DNA of 64,000 nucleotides from NCBI GenBank assembly GCA_038501195.1, contig JBBPUQ010000008.1, positions 1,158,001 through 1,222,000 of the forward strand, read 5' to 3'. The translations under genes and the position numbers were made by a program. The notes under the pieces are model-generated. The model made no database searches, was not told the origin of the DNA, and saw only the letters and a list, made by a program, of their open reading frames with translations. Positions within the stretch are counted from its first letter, which is position 1. Each line of letters opens with the position of its first letter. Origin of the DNA: Nemania diffusa. Taxonomy: Eukaryota; Ascomycota; Sordariomycetes; Xylariales; Xylariaceae. Below, piece after piece: positions 11,975 to 22,292 of the stretch.

Positions 11975-13258
11975 TTAGACTACAATCCCATGCTCCTTCA
12001 GGAACCGGCCTAAATCCGGGTGGCGAGCCGCAGGGTCAAAGCCCTGAGGCACCGGATCAGCAGCAGCAAACGCCTCAACTGCGTCCGCCCGAGGCGGGTA
12101 AATCAAGGTCGAGTTGATGAACTGCTTCACAGGCTTTGCCGCCCGGCCAGCAGACAGGACATTGACCTCCCAGCCCTCGCCGACAACAGACCCCGCGGCG
12201 CCGAGGTCGAGGCACAGCCGGTATACAGGCTGGGAGTAGGGGAGCACCGGAACGCCTAATAACTCCGCCGCGGCGTTGTACCCGGCAACCTTCCCGAGCG
12301 GCCCCGCGTGCTGGCACGTCATCTTAGCGTCGTGCCCGCCATCGCCATCGGCCGAGGCGCACGCGGCGTCCCCGGCGGCGAACACGTCCGGCGCCGCGGG
12401 CACGCGCAGCTCCCCATCAACGCGCAGGCGGCCGAGCGCGTCCCTCGCGCCGGGGATCTGCCCCGCCAGCGGCGTGGCCGCGACGCCGGCTGTCCAGACC
12501 GCGGTGAAGGCCTCGATGCGCTCGCCCGTGGACAGCGTCACGCCCGCGGCGTCGAGACTGGTGATGCTCGCGCTGAGGCGGGTCTCCACGCCGAGATCTG
12601 CGAGGGCCTGGACGACGTGGGGGCGGGGTGCGGGGCCGAGGTCGGGGCCGATGGCTGAGCTGCGCTCTACGATGATGACGTGGAGGGCAGCGTCGGAGCC
12701 GAAGATGGCGCGTAGACGGCCGGGGAGTTCGGCGGCTACTTCGATGCCGGTGAAGCCGCCGCCGCAGACTACGACTGTGTTTCGGGCTTTGCTGGGGGGT
12801 TGGGAAGCGAGGCTTTGTAGGTGTCTGTCTAGCTTGACGGCATCTTCTAACTGGTCGACGGAGAAGGCGTGGTTGGTGAGTCCTGGGATGTCGGGGTGGA
12901 CAACACGGCTCCCGGCTGCCAGGATCAACTTGTTGTAAGGCAGGGTGGATCGCACACCGGCGCGATCGACTATCTCAATCTCATGGTTGGCGGTGCGAAT
13001 GGTGTCGACAATGCCGTAGACGAAGCGGACGCCGCAAGCGCGGTACACATCGTCTACAGGGGCGCTCATGTCTGCCGGGTTCGGCTCATAGAGTCTGGGT
13101 CGCATCACCAGGTTCGCATCGGGTGCTATCACGACCACCTCGACATTGGCGGCCTCGGCGATCCCCTTCTCGAGAGTCAAGTTTATTAGGCGACGTGCAG
13201 ATAAGGCGGCCCAGAAGCCAGCAAATCCAGAACCGACTATGACAATTCTTTGAGACAT
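11975..13258 (-). CDS. FAD/NAD(P)-dependent oxidoreductase (Pyr_redox_2; NDH-2/AIF-like)
   Basis: Single-exon gene of 427 aa, GC-rich in its second half. The N-terminus carries the FAD-binding Rossmann motif VIVGSGFAG (GxGxxG at 9-14), with the start taken at MSQRIVIVG; an in-frame extension to 13306 would add 16 unlikely residues. A second dinucleotide motif, VVVCGGGFTGIEVAAE (about 162-177), binds NAD(P)H, and DVFAAGDAAC near residue 295 is the C-terminal FAD/ribityl motif (G-D). This layout is that of small NDH-2-like and AIFM2/FSP1-like flavoproteins. No presequence or C-terminal membrane anchor is obvious, so it may act in the cytosol. The substrate cannot be assigned. It is divergent from the Zn2Cys6 regulator at 13973, which could be its regulator. 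Confidence 0.85.
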   Translation of the reverse strand: MSQRIVIVGSGFAGFWAALSARRLINLTLEKGIAEAANVEVVVIAPDANLVMRPRLYEPNPADMSAPVDDVYRACGVRFVYGIVDTIRTANHEIEIVDRAGVRSTLPYNKLILAAGSRVVHPDIPGLTNHAFSVDQLEDAVKLDRHLQSLASQPPSKARNTVVVCGGGFTGIEVAAELPGRLRAIFGSDAALHVIIVERSSAIGPDLGPAPRPHVVQALADLGVETRLSASITSLDAAGVTLSTGERIEAFTAVWTAGVAATPLAGQIPGARDALGRLRVDGELRVPAAPDVFAAGDAACASADGDGGHDAKMTCQHAGPLGKVAGYNAAAELLGVPVLPYSQPVYRLCLDLGAAGSVVGEGWEVNVLSAGRAAKPVKQFINSTLIYPPRADAVEAFAAADPVPQGFDPAARHPDLGRFLKEHGIVV

Positions 13259-13972
13259 ATTGACAGTTGTAATAATTATTAGTGATGTGTTGTAATGAAT
13301 GCACAAGTTAGTTGCTCTAAGTCTTTAGTGTGTTAGTGACGATTTTCAACATCTTAACGCTATCGAGATCTCGAAAGCTCTTTATATTCTGTGTTGCTTG
13401 CACAGAGATTTCAACGTAGATAGTAAGTCTCGACGTCGGTTTCCCGTACATCACGAATCACCGCGCAAGTCTGTCGCCACTCCGAACTGCGCGCGGCAAT
13501 CCACACTTCCTCGGCCCATCTTACAGTACTGTTGCTCATCTCCTTTGGTAACAATCCGGGGGTAACGACAGATTTATAATGCGCAAGGGCGCGCGACGGC
13601 TACTCAATTGTCTAGCGTTCACGGCATTGCTAATAACAGGGTTAGAAAATGATTCATGCAAGTCGACATGTTACAGAAGCGAAGCGGTGGAAAAAGGATC
13701 TGAGTCAGCTTTAAAAGCTTGGCGGGCTGACGTTCAATTCGGGGGCAATTCGGGTACCCGGTGGCCAATACCCGGATACCCGGTTTCCCTATAAGCCCCA
13801 GCTTGTCGGGCTACCTACCTATGTAGTAGTCTACCCAGTAGTCTACCTAGTCTAGGTGTGCTACCCATAAGCCTCGGAACCTGGATGCGCCATGCTGCAA
13901 CAGTCTCAGATGAATTTAGTGAAGGAGCCCCAAGTTATACTCGCCGAGTCAATCACATCTACTTGATCTATC
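13259..13972. promoter_or_regulatory. Shared divergent promoter region with repeated TACCCGG boxes
   Basis: About 714 bp between the oxidoreductase (-) and the Zn2Cys6 gene (+). At 13751-13760 there is a perfect 10-bp palindrome CGGGTACCCG. TACCCGG occurs three times within 30 bp (13755-13761, 13769-13775, 13777-13783). Zn2Cys6 proteins bind CGG triplets, alone or as inverted or direct pairs, so these are candidate sites for the adjacent regulator (inference). The stretch 13800-13860 is rich in CTACC/GTAGT repeats. No experimentally defined site can be claimed. Confidence 0.45.
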
Positions 13973-16004
13973 ATGGACTCTGAAGATCAGCTATCAGCCG
14001 CTGCAAAACCTCGCGTCTCAGTAGCCTGTCTCCCCTGTCGCAACCGGCATGTTCGCTGCGATGCCCAGCAGCCCATCTGCGTACGGTGTTCGTCCGAGGG
14101 GAGGACGTGCGAGTACATAAAGTCCCGAAGAGGCGGGCTGAACCGAGCTAGGCTTGCGGAGCGTCGTCGTCGCGCCCGGATTGGCGATGGGGCTGTCACC
14201 GGTTCGGCGTTCGACGCCAGTCCCGAGTCTAGGTCTCCTGGACGGAGGGTGGGACAGGAATACCGGTCCCCGGATGAGAGCCTTTCCACTCTGCCGCTTG
14301 GACTCAGTGGCCTGTCTACGGAATCAGAGACGAGCGACCGTGAGGAGGCGTATGGTACGCCGAATTCGATTACCGAAATCCAGTTTTCGAGCGTCGCGGG
14401 CGACTTTCTCGTTAAACTGTACTACAAACACTTTCACAGGTGCCACCCCTGTGTGCTCCCACAATCTAACCTTCAGCAACAGTATGAGAGCATACCGGGA
14501 CACGAGAGCTTGGCGCTCTTGATAGCCGTCATGCGCTTCATCGGATCACTATATTCTTGTCCCGATTTGACGCCACAGCTTCGAGAAAAAGTTATAGAAG
14601 GATTCCAAGCTGCGGAGCGACTTGCGCCCGATCCTTATTTGGTGCAATGCCACCTTCTCTATTCTATTGCCTTATACTGGAGTTGTGAGAAAGCCAAAGC
14701 TCGTGCAGAGATTGATGCCGCCATAAAAATCGCACTGGACCTGGGCATGAACCACCGCCAGTTCGCTAGCGAGCATGGCCATGGTGATGCAGTTCTTCAG
14801 GAAAGCCACAGGAGAATATGGTGGCAACTCTACTGCATCGATGCTTATTATGCGGCCATAAAACGATTACCAACCTTTCCCCTTTGCGATGTAGACACCG
14901 ATACTGATTTACCATGCGAAGAAGACGAATATGAGTCAGGCGTAAGTCGTGAACACCCCCTCTGATTTTATCCAACCTGTTAACGCTCACCACGATGCCG
15001 ATCACTAGTCAATACCTACACCGAAGACTCTGGATGACTTTGATTCGAGGGAATTTAGCCCTGAAAACCAGACTTTCTCATCATTCGCATATCTCATAGG
15101 CGCGACACGTAGCATCGCCTTAGCACTCTCCGCCGGCGCGCCCGACGCCTCAAATTGGCTATCCCCCAAGACCATCGCCGAAGTAGACGCCATAATAGAC
15201 GGCTGGTTCCTCCTCCTCCCCAAATCCAAACGCGAGGTCCTGAAAGAGGGCAACGTCGTCGACGAGCTCATGTTCCAAGCCCAGATGGCCGTTCACGCGT
15301 ACGTCCCGCCCCCCACGCACCGCCTCCAAATCTACACAGAGCATTGAACCTGCTAACACCACCCCAGCAACCTCATCGCCCTCCACCGCCCCTTCTCCAG
15401 GCTCCCCTTCCACCCGCTGGAGGGCATATCGAGCTGCCTCGTGGGCCCGCCCAAGCGGCTCCCCGCCAGGGACGCCGAGGCGGCGCACACGCAGCGCTGC
15501 CTGCAGTCCGTCGAGGCGCAGCTCCGCCTCCTCGTGCTGCCCGTGCCGCCGTTCCCCCGCAGCCCCTTCACCATCTGCATGACGGCCGCGGGTACGCACG
15601 CGCTGCTCGCCGCCGTCGGGTCCCTCTTCGCCGGGCGCCGGCTCGCCGTCGCGCGCCACCAGCTGCGCCTCGTGGTGGGCTACATCCGCACGCTGGCGAG
15701 GGTGTGGGCGCAGGGCGGGCGGAATCTCGAGGAGATCCAGGCCATTGCGCAGGAGGTGCTCAGTCGGAAGGCTGAGTCGCCCCTGCGGCGGCCCGCGACG
15801 CCGGAGGGGATGGGGGTAGGTGGTGGTGGTGGTGGTGGTAGTTGTGAGAAGATGCCCCAGGCGGATGCGGGGCCGTGTATTGAGGGCTTGGATAGCTGGA
15901 GTAACCCTGCGATGGGGCTGGGGAGCGCGGACCCGCTGTCGACGTATTGGAGTTTGAGTAATGACTTCCAACCTGATATACCTGTCTGGTTTAGTAGTTA
16001 CTAA
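13973..16004 (+). CDS. Zn2Cys6 fungal transcription factor with fungal-specific TF domain
   Basis: Three exons (13973-14941, 15009-15298, 15368-16004) give 631 aa. The N-terminal binuclear cluster is complete: Cys19, 22, 29, 36, 39 and 46 with spacing CX2CX6CX6CX2CX6C, followed by a basic stretch (SRRGGLNRARLAERRRRAR). The middle contains the fungal transcription factor homology region, with the typical RRIWWQLYCIDAY segment near residue 283. The C-terminus has a Gly run (GVGGGGGGG) and an aromatic tail. It is nuclear and DNA-binding. Targets are unknown, but the divergent flavoprotein gene and the CGG-containing boxes between them make local regulation plausible. Third-exon DNA is very GC-rich, which produces long meaningless antisense frames. 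Confidence 0.88.
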
Positions 16005-17096
16005 AGCCGGCGGTGTTTTCACGCAGAGGTCAGATGTTGGACTGAGCATATGCTAGGCAGTAGACTTGCTACGCCCCATTTCGGATGACTATACATAGGA
16101 GATTTGATAGCGACGCTTGCGGATGTTAGCCGGGTGATGATTCATATTCAAAACATATTGTAATAGGTAAACCGGCTTGTTAGGCAGATGGGCTTCGGTG
16201 TTCGAGATGTTTCTGACTCTGATGGTTGGAATATGTACTATACATGGAAAGATTAACATGACCTGAAATTAGGCTCAGTATAAGCTGATATGTATTTATA
16301 GTATCTTGAATCCCTGGTCTTCAAAGTAAGTTCATTAACTGCGTGTGTCAAATGCGAGGCTGCTTTATACTTTAGTATGTATTAGGTTGCTTGTCGTGTC
16401 AGCGGCTGAAGGCTCTCTCTTTACTGGCTTGGCCTGTTTGCTTGCCAACTACAATTTAAATCGTCAAAACTCGGCTACCTTGATGATGTAGTCCCCGAAC
16501 CAAAGCTTTGGCTCTGGGTTCCGATACTATCGCTTAGTACACAGTAAATCATACGTCTACTACCTCGAAATTTCGTTCCGGCGGGATGATATCTTGCCCT
16601 ATGTCACGACGCGGTACCATGAGTTTAAAAGTGTCTGTTTGGCGAAAACTAGCGAAGATGAGAGCGGTAGCAAAGGGAGATACCGATATCGTAGATAACT
16701 AGCAAGGTAGATTAGTTGAGGGGCAGTGGGCGCTCACGGAGACACTAGTCTGAGGTCTGTACGCTCTGGTTGGGAAGGTAAAAATATTAGTGAACTTTGG
16801 CTTGTGGTCAGCCAAATATCATACGTAGACTACTCTTTTGTTGCTGGACCTATACCATTAATGTAGGGTCTCCTGAGCCTATGACTGGGCCGTACTCGTT
16901 TACTGATCAATGCTATTAGAGGATAAACAGGCGAGAAGGGGAGAGGTCCACATTAGAAGTTTTCATTCCGGGCCACGAATCTAGAATACTATTACCATCA
17001 TCATTAAATCGAATTAATTAAACCCGCAAATCTGACGCCGGACAACCTCTTAAAATCACGCCTAATGTGTGGCCTCTGCGAAAAAAAAATCAGTTA
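16005..17096. other. Convergent intergenic spacer
   Basis: Lies between the 3' ends of the Zn2Cys6 gene (+) and the C2H2 gene (-). No frame of coding appearance, RNA gene or repeat family was found. Confidence 0.5.
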
Positions 17097-18108
17097 TTAA
17101 TAGCCAATCAGTCTGTCCCTTCCCAAAATGCCCTGGAAGTGACGCTGAACAGTCTCGAAGCGCATGGCGCTGCAGCTCTCGCTCTCGAGATGGTTGCACA
17201 CTCCGGCCAACGTCGTGAACTCCTTTTTACAGTGGATGCGATTGGGACAATGATATAGCTTCTGCTGGTCTTACATTCGGGGAAAGAAAACACATGTTAG
17301 TAAAGAAGTTCCCTCCGGCTATGCGCAGTGACGAGGATTGCGCTATGGGAAAATACGAATCGAGCCACTTACGAGCTGGAGACTGCAGATGTTGGTTGAG
17401 AGAGTCCAGAGTGTTGAACAGGCGGTGGCAGAAATAACATTCGTAGTACTTGCCATTCCTTGCTCGCTCGGTGGCTTCGCAGGTCGTCGAACCTTGCCAT
17501 CCGATAAGCTTGTTAGCAATCAGGCCGTCCTGGTCCACATACCGGACACGCTTGTACAACTCATCTCGGTTGAGATGTGTTGCCTTAGGACAGGATCCCG
17601 TCTCTAAGTGATGCGCGAGACCTGCGGCCGTCGTGTACGTGGATTTGCATCTAGGACAGGTGATGGTTGAGCCCCGGTGGACTCGAGAGTTCAGGTGCTA
17701 GCGAGTGGAGGCGGGTTAGCTTGTCGATTGTGACAAGGGCGAGATACATGTCTAATCCAAGGAGGGAGCGCATGGCCCGGCCCGATAGATAGTACATACC
17801 ATCTTGATGTTGTTGGAACTCTGGAATCCCCGCTCGCAGTCAAAACACCAGAAGTGGGCTTCGGCCTCATGCTCCTTGATAGCGTCCTGTGTTGGTTGGG
17901 TCAAGTTGCAGAAGTTGCACAGATACTGGTAGTGATTGGCCAAACGCATGTGCTCCTGCGCACCCGACTGAGTTCTGAACGTGTATGAGCACGAATAACA
18001 GCTGAAGGTGGACGACGGGTACTGCTCGTGGCCGAGCGCGTCCATGTGCTGCTCTCGGGCGTGCCATGACCCAAAGGTTCGGTGGCATGTACCGCAAACC
18101 CAATCCAT
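17097..18108 (-). CDS. Multi-C2H2 zinc-finger protein of a widespread mould family
   Basis: Three exons on the minus strand (18108-17800, 17697-17373, 17269-17097) give 268 aa; both introns have GT..AG ends and phases 0 and 1 close. The protein starts MDWVCGTCHRTFGSW and is a string of C2H2 and CxxC units: C5/C8/H21/H27, CYSCSYTF, CNFCNLTQ, CFDCERGF...HLNSRVH, CPRCKSTY, CYFCHRLF...HLQSPAH and CPNRIHCKKEF. The order and linker sequences (for example LIGWQG, LAHHLETGSCP) match a conserved filamentous-fungal family without an assigned function, usually annotated only as C2H2 finger domain-containing. The start was placed at the ATG in context ACAACATGG, since no upstream in-frame ATG exists. Probable nucleic-acid binding; role unknown. 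Confidence 0.88.
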
Positions 18109-20275
18109 GTTGTCGATGGCAAGGGATGAGGGAGGGGATTTGTTTGCAAGTATCACGAAAGGGTGTTGCGCGCTTTGATAGATGAGTACTTAAGGAAGGT
18201 TTACAAACGATCAATTTAGCAGAGGTGGAAGGCAAGGCAAGGCAAGACAAGTGGTATATAACGTACCTACCCCCCCAACAACTGCTAATCTACGAATACA
18301 GTACAGAGTACATACAGCACCTACAGGTGGTATGTAGATATCGACTTCTACCTTCTACCTTCTACCTTATATCAACTCGCAACTTCCTGGAACCCTGTCA
18401 AAGTCAGGGGAGGCACTGGAGCACATGATCCAGCGGCCAGGTAGCCGGCGTTATACTAGTAGCTTAGTGGTTCGGGATAGCATCCGGGGATTATCCGCTA
18501 TACCATAACGAGACATGCCGTATTTTAATAATTGAGGGCGCGCCATCTAAATTGTACAGTATCTATTAGATAGGTACCTGGATATCTATTCTTATTTGAA
18601 AGGTTCAATTGGTATCAAACGATGCACTCGGAACATAATTAATCCACTGCTCTACAGAGTAACAGGTATATTAAACAGAGCGAGTTTCGCTACTGTATCA
18701 TCTAATTAGCGACCGTATGTTCTAAATGCTAGCCTCTCATCATCTACTGGCTTGGCGCTCCATGCATCGAAAGGAGGTAGGACCCTAGCAGTAGGTTATC
18801 TATGGTACCGACGTACCGTACCGTACATATGCTGTAAGTAAGTGGGGGCAAGCTAAGGCAAACACTTAGAAAGACCGAGCGCGAGTTCCTCCGCTCATAT
18901 TTCTTTTAAGCCTCCCTTACTGATGAACCAACTCTTCTAGTATAAATCCTACGCGGGATTAACTGGCTCCAACGGTCACATAGATCCAACCACCGTGGCC
19001 CCAGAACCCGTCTATATCGGGTATGCCGAGTTGAGAGAGGAATAACTTTCTGGGGTAGAGCTACGCTTAGTGTGACCAAGACTATGAGGGGATGGGAGGT
19101 CTCATAGCGATTTTCGCACACATGGTCTACAGGGAGGCGACTTTCCTTGTTGATAGCGAGGATTCTATTTTCAATTAGGTATAACTCTCAGTTTTGCCAA
19201 GAGGTGATTTTTCGCAGCTAATTAATTCACCGTTGGCATTATCAGTAGATTGTTCGACAAACCAAATGATTCATCGTACTTTTAGGACAATCGGTTTGGC
19301 ATGGGGTTTATTATTATGATTCGCTTTTAGTGTAGCAGAATGATTAGCTTTAATCATCAAATGATGACATAAAGTCTTCCAACCACATAAGGCTACCTGC
19401 ATCTAATACGAAGGTCATAGAGGCAGCCTTAGCAGTCTCCCTATCATGGCTAAAGTAACAACCTACAGGGCACTTAGTACTTCGGTATGTAAATAGTATA
19501 GGCTTGTGAGATACTGCTACAAAGATAGTTACTTAACTATTAACTACTATAGGCCTTACAAATATAGGTATGAGTAACAAAGGCAAACTAGGATGTCATA
19601 TCAGCCGAAAAGCGCCAACCGTCAAACGAGTACTGCCACTATCACAGAACAGAACTAGAACGCTAGAAAGTGGAAAATTTCATATCTACAATTCATAATT
19701 GAGTTGTAGTAGCCTTAACTATGACTAGTCATCTCCTATTCACTCTGTGACATATTAATTCCCTGGCATGCGACCTGCATATCTTCGGGTGACTTTATAA
19801 CTTACTTCATACGGGAAACGAAAACTGATAGAAAATTTGGTAATCGAGAAATTTTTCTTTAATTGAATTTTTGGTTATGTGACATTTGTTGTTTTAATTA
19901 CTCTCTCTTTGTTTCTCTGGTTCCGTGCGCGGTGGAAGTCGACAGATATTCCGGACACACAAAGAAATGGAGCCTAAACAGAATTTCTGTTACAATCTTT
20001 TACAGACCAATTCTGAGAAAAACTCTTGAGCCCTCAAATCAATATGAGTTATAAAGGGTCAGTTAGACAAGTATATTCATTCAATAAAACACGATAAAGG
20101 ATGACGGACAAGGGCTAATCAAGCGGCATTATTCTCGGCATTCAGCTAATGGGAGAGAACATCAAGGATTTCACCACCAATTCCTTTCCGCAAACTTGCA
20201 TAAAATCCCTACGCCAATGCGACTGATCTGACCGCTCATCAATTACTTACCAGAATATTTACAACAGATTTTACG
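18109..20275. other. Divergent 2.2-kb intergenic region without a recognised gene
   Basis: Separates the C2H2 gene (-) from the kinase gene (+). It contains a short CTTCTAC-type tandem (about 18340-18366) and runs of TACCG near 18806-18826. Frames are short and motif-free. Composition becomes A+T-rich toward 19800-20270, the probable promoter of the kinase. Confidence 0.5.
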
Positions 20276-21802
20276 ATGACACACGATACGACGTCCCCAA
20301 CGACCGGTATGGATTACCAAGATAGCGATCCGAGGAACTGGTCATACAAGAATGTCCCAATTATGGATGAGGTAGAAAGTTTGGATAACTACCGTCTTGG
20401 AGGGTACGCTCCCGTATCGATCGGCGATATACTTGCCGATAGGTTTGAGATTATTTATAAACTCGGATATGGAGGTATTGCCATGGTATGGCTGTGCTGG
20501 GAGATCACAACAGAGAAATGGAGAGCCGTCAAGATCAATTCAGCTAGTCACTCATCGGAGGACTGCGGAGACCTCAAGGCTATCAATTTAATGAAAAAGA
20601 ACGGCGTAAGCCAGAGAAAACTCGAAGAAAACCATATCGCGATGGCTCTGGAGACGTTTTGGGAAGAGACGTCCAATGGACGGCACTTGTGTATTGTCTT
20701 ACCGGTTTTTGGGCCACAGGCTCATGACTGGCGTACCGACGAGCTAAAGCTAGATGGAGAGAGAACAAAAAACTTATGCTACCAGATGGCTAAGGGTCTT
20801 GGCTTCTTACATAGCAACGGACTCTGTCACGGTGACTTTCGGCCTCAAAATGCGCTCATGAAATTGAAACCAGGAAGTCTTGACCATCTCGACAGAGAAG
20901 AAATGTGGGATCTACTTGGAGAGCCAGACTTTGCCGATGTTTGGACAACAAGCGGGACTAGAAGCATACATGCCCCCAAAATGGTTGTTACTTCAGCGCC
21001 GTGGCAAAGGTTTAAAGATTTTGTGACGGATGAAGTTGCAATCGTTGACTTCGGCGAAGCGTATCTATCCTCCGACCCACCAAGACATTTCGGTATCCCG
21101 ATGAGCTACGCCGCACCAGAAGTACTTTTTGATAAAGGAAGACCAGGGCTAGTTGCCGATATATGGTCACTTGGTATAACGTTACTTCAGTTGAGACTGG
21201 ACGATTTTGATTACGATGACCCATATCCCATTATACGGAAGATGGAACGATTTGTTGGACCGATCCCAGCTGAATACCGACAAGCCGCAAAGAGGCTCCT
21301 GCAGCCTGACAATCCAGAAGACGCAGATAATGACACTGAAAGAACGAGCGGTAGTAGTGATGATCACTTGGTCCCTCTTACGGGACCACTCGATATTCCT
21401 CTAGATGAAACCGAGAAACGAGAATTCAGCAGCACTATATTTTCGGATAGATTGGAAATGAAACTAGCATCAGAACAGTTAGCGTGGGGTGAAGAGGTAG
21501 ACCCAGAAGACCCTGAAGGAAAGAGGAAACGTCGAGCACTCATACGTTACTATCTACCAGAAGACGAAGTTCGGGATCTTGCTGATCTCCTTCACGCTAT
21601 GCTGAGATACAACGCTAAAGACCGAGTATCTGCGTCACAAGTGTTGCGACATCGGTGGTTCAAGAGACAACACGGCAGAGAGCCGCTGAAATACCGAAAA
21701 TATGTTGTACCAGCTATTTCATCAATGGTATTTTTCGTATGCTTATGCTGGAGGTGGATTGGAGTCTCTTGGGGGTCACGGAATGGGCAACTAAGAAAGT
21801 AA
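20276..21802 (+). CDS. SRPK-like protein kinase with C-terminal membrane segment
   Basis: Intronless, 508 aa. Kinase landmarks are present in order: Gly-loop LGYGGIAMVW (63-72), lysine in AVKI (Lys86), catalytic loop CHGDFRPQN (184-192), DFG in IVDFGEAY (258-260), APE (280-282) and DIWSLG (295-300). The catalytic loop is HGD rather than HRD. An R-to-G or T change is common in the fungal SRPK-like group, and the catalytic Asp and Asn are kept, so activity is plausible. An acidic insert lies at about 345-425. The C-terminus carries a hydrophobic stretch VVPAISSMVFFVCLCWRWIG (about 476-495) that could act as a tail anchor; this is unusual for SRPKs. Lineage-expanded fungal SRPK-like genes are typically found in accessory regions, as here. 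Confidence 0.82.
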   Translation: MTHDTTSPTTGMDYQDSDPRNWSYKNVPIMDEVESLDNYRLGGYAPVSIGDILADRFEIIYKLGYGGIAMVWLCWEITTEKWRAVKINSASHSSEDCGDLKAINLMKKNGVSQRKLEENHIAMALETFWEETSNGRHLCIVLPVFGPQAHDWRTDELKLDGERTKNLCYQMAKGLGFLHSNGLCHGDFRPQNALMKLKPGSLDHLDREEMWDLLGEPDFADVWTTSGTRSIHAPKMVVTSAPWQRFKDFVTDEVAIVDFGEAYLSSDPPRHFGIPMSYAAPEVLFDKGRPGLVADIWSLGITLLQLRLDDFDYDDPYPIIRKMERFVGPIPAEYRQAAKRLLQPDNPEDADNDTERTSGSSDDHLVPLTGPLDIPLDETEKREFSSTIFSDRLEMKLASEQLAWGEEVDPEDPEGKRKRRALIRYYLPEDEVRDLADLLHAMLRYNAKDRVSASQVLRHRWFKRQHGREPLKYRKYVVPAISSMVFFVCLCWRWIGVSWGSRNGQLRK

Positions 21803-22292
21803 CTTGGGAACTAAAGGTGAAACCGGTGCTGTTATAGTCATATGCATTGCATTATAGCGATTTAATAACATATATTACCATGTTGCGCTCTACTAAACCG
21901 GGATTTACGAGTCAATTATATAATATCAAATAAATTATAACCTTCTCATCCTATTTGAGCTCTGAAGTTGCGCCGTTTTCTTGCATCATGTTCTCTAGAC
22001 CGAGTGAAATCTACCTTATTAGTGGACATATTTTACTTAGAATAGCCATCAAAGAATATCATCGCCTCCTGATGCTTCCGGTTAGAGTGAAAGGGTGGTT
22101 ATGATATAATGTTTTTTTTATCTCGCGGATATCGTTTCACAATCGTTGAGAAATGAAAGAGTCTTTGTAAAGAGTATTGGCAAAGAACCTGCGCCATGTA
22201 TAGCCACCCGGCCGGGCCTCCCCCTCAGCGTCTTCTAAATGGTGACTAGAGTATTTGGTGATTTGTGATTATATATAAAATTTTGTGTCTAC
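21803..22292. other. Intergenic spacer
   Basis: A+T-leaning spacer between the kinase and the unknown gene at 22293, both on the plus strand. Nothing else was recognised. Confidence 0.45.

Noticed and set aside
12276..12938. Plus-strand open frame of 220 codons inside the flavoprotein gene
   Set aside because: Antisense shadow of a GC-rich coding exon; the minus-strand frame carries clear FAD and NAD motifs.
15159..16049. Antisense open frame of 296 codons
   Set aside because: It lies opposite the GC-rich third exon of the Zn2Cys6 gene. Composition is Arg/Pro/His/Gly-biased, as expected of a shadow frame, with no domain.
18430..18530. Possible tRNA near TAGCTTAGTGGTTCGGG
   Set aside because: No complementary acceptor stem and no T-loop consensus.
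18906..19121. Minus-strand 71-codon frame in the C2H2-kinase spacer
   Set aside because: Short, isolated, with no motif or splice partner found nearby.
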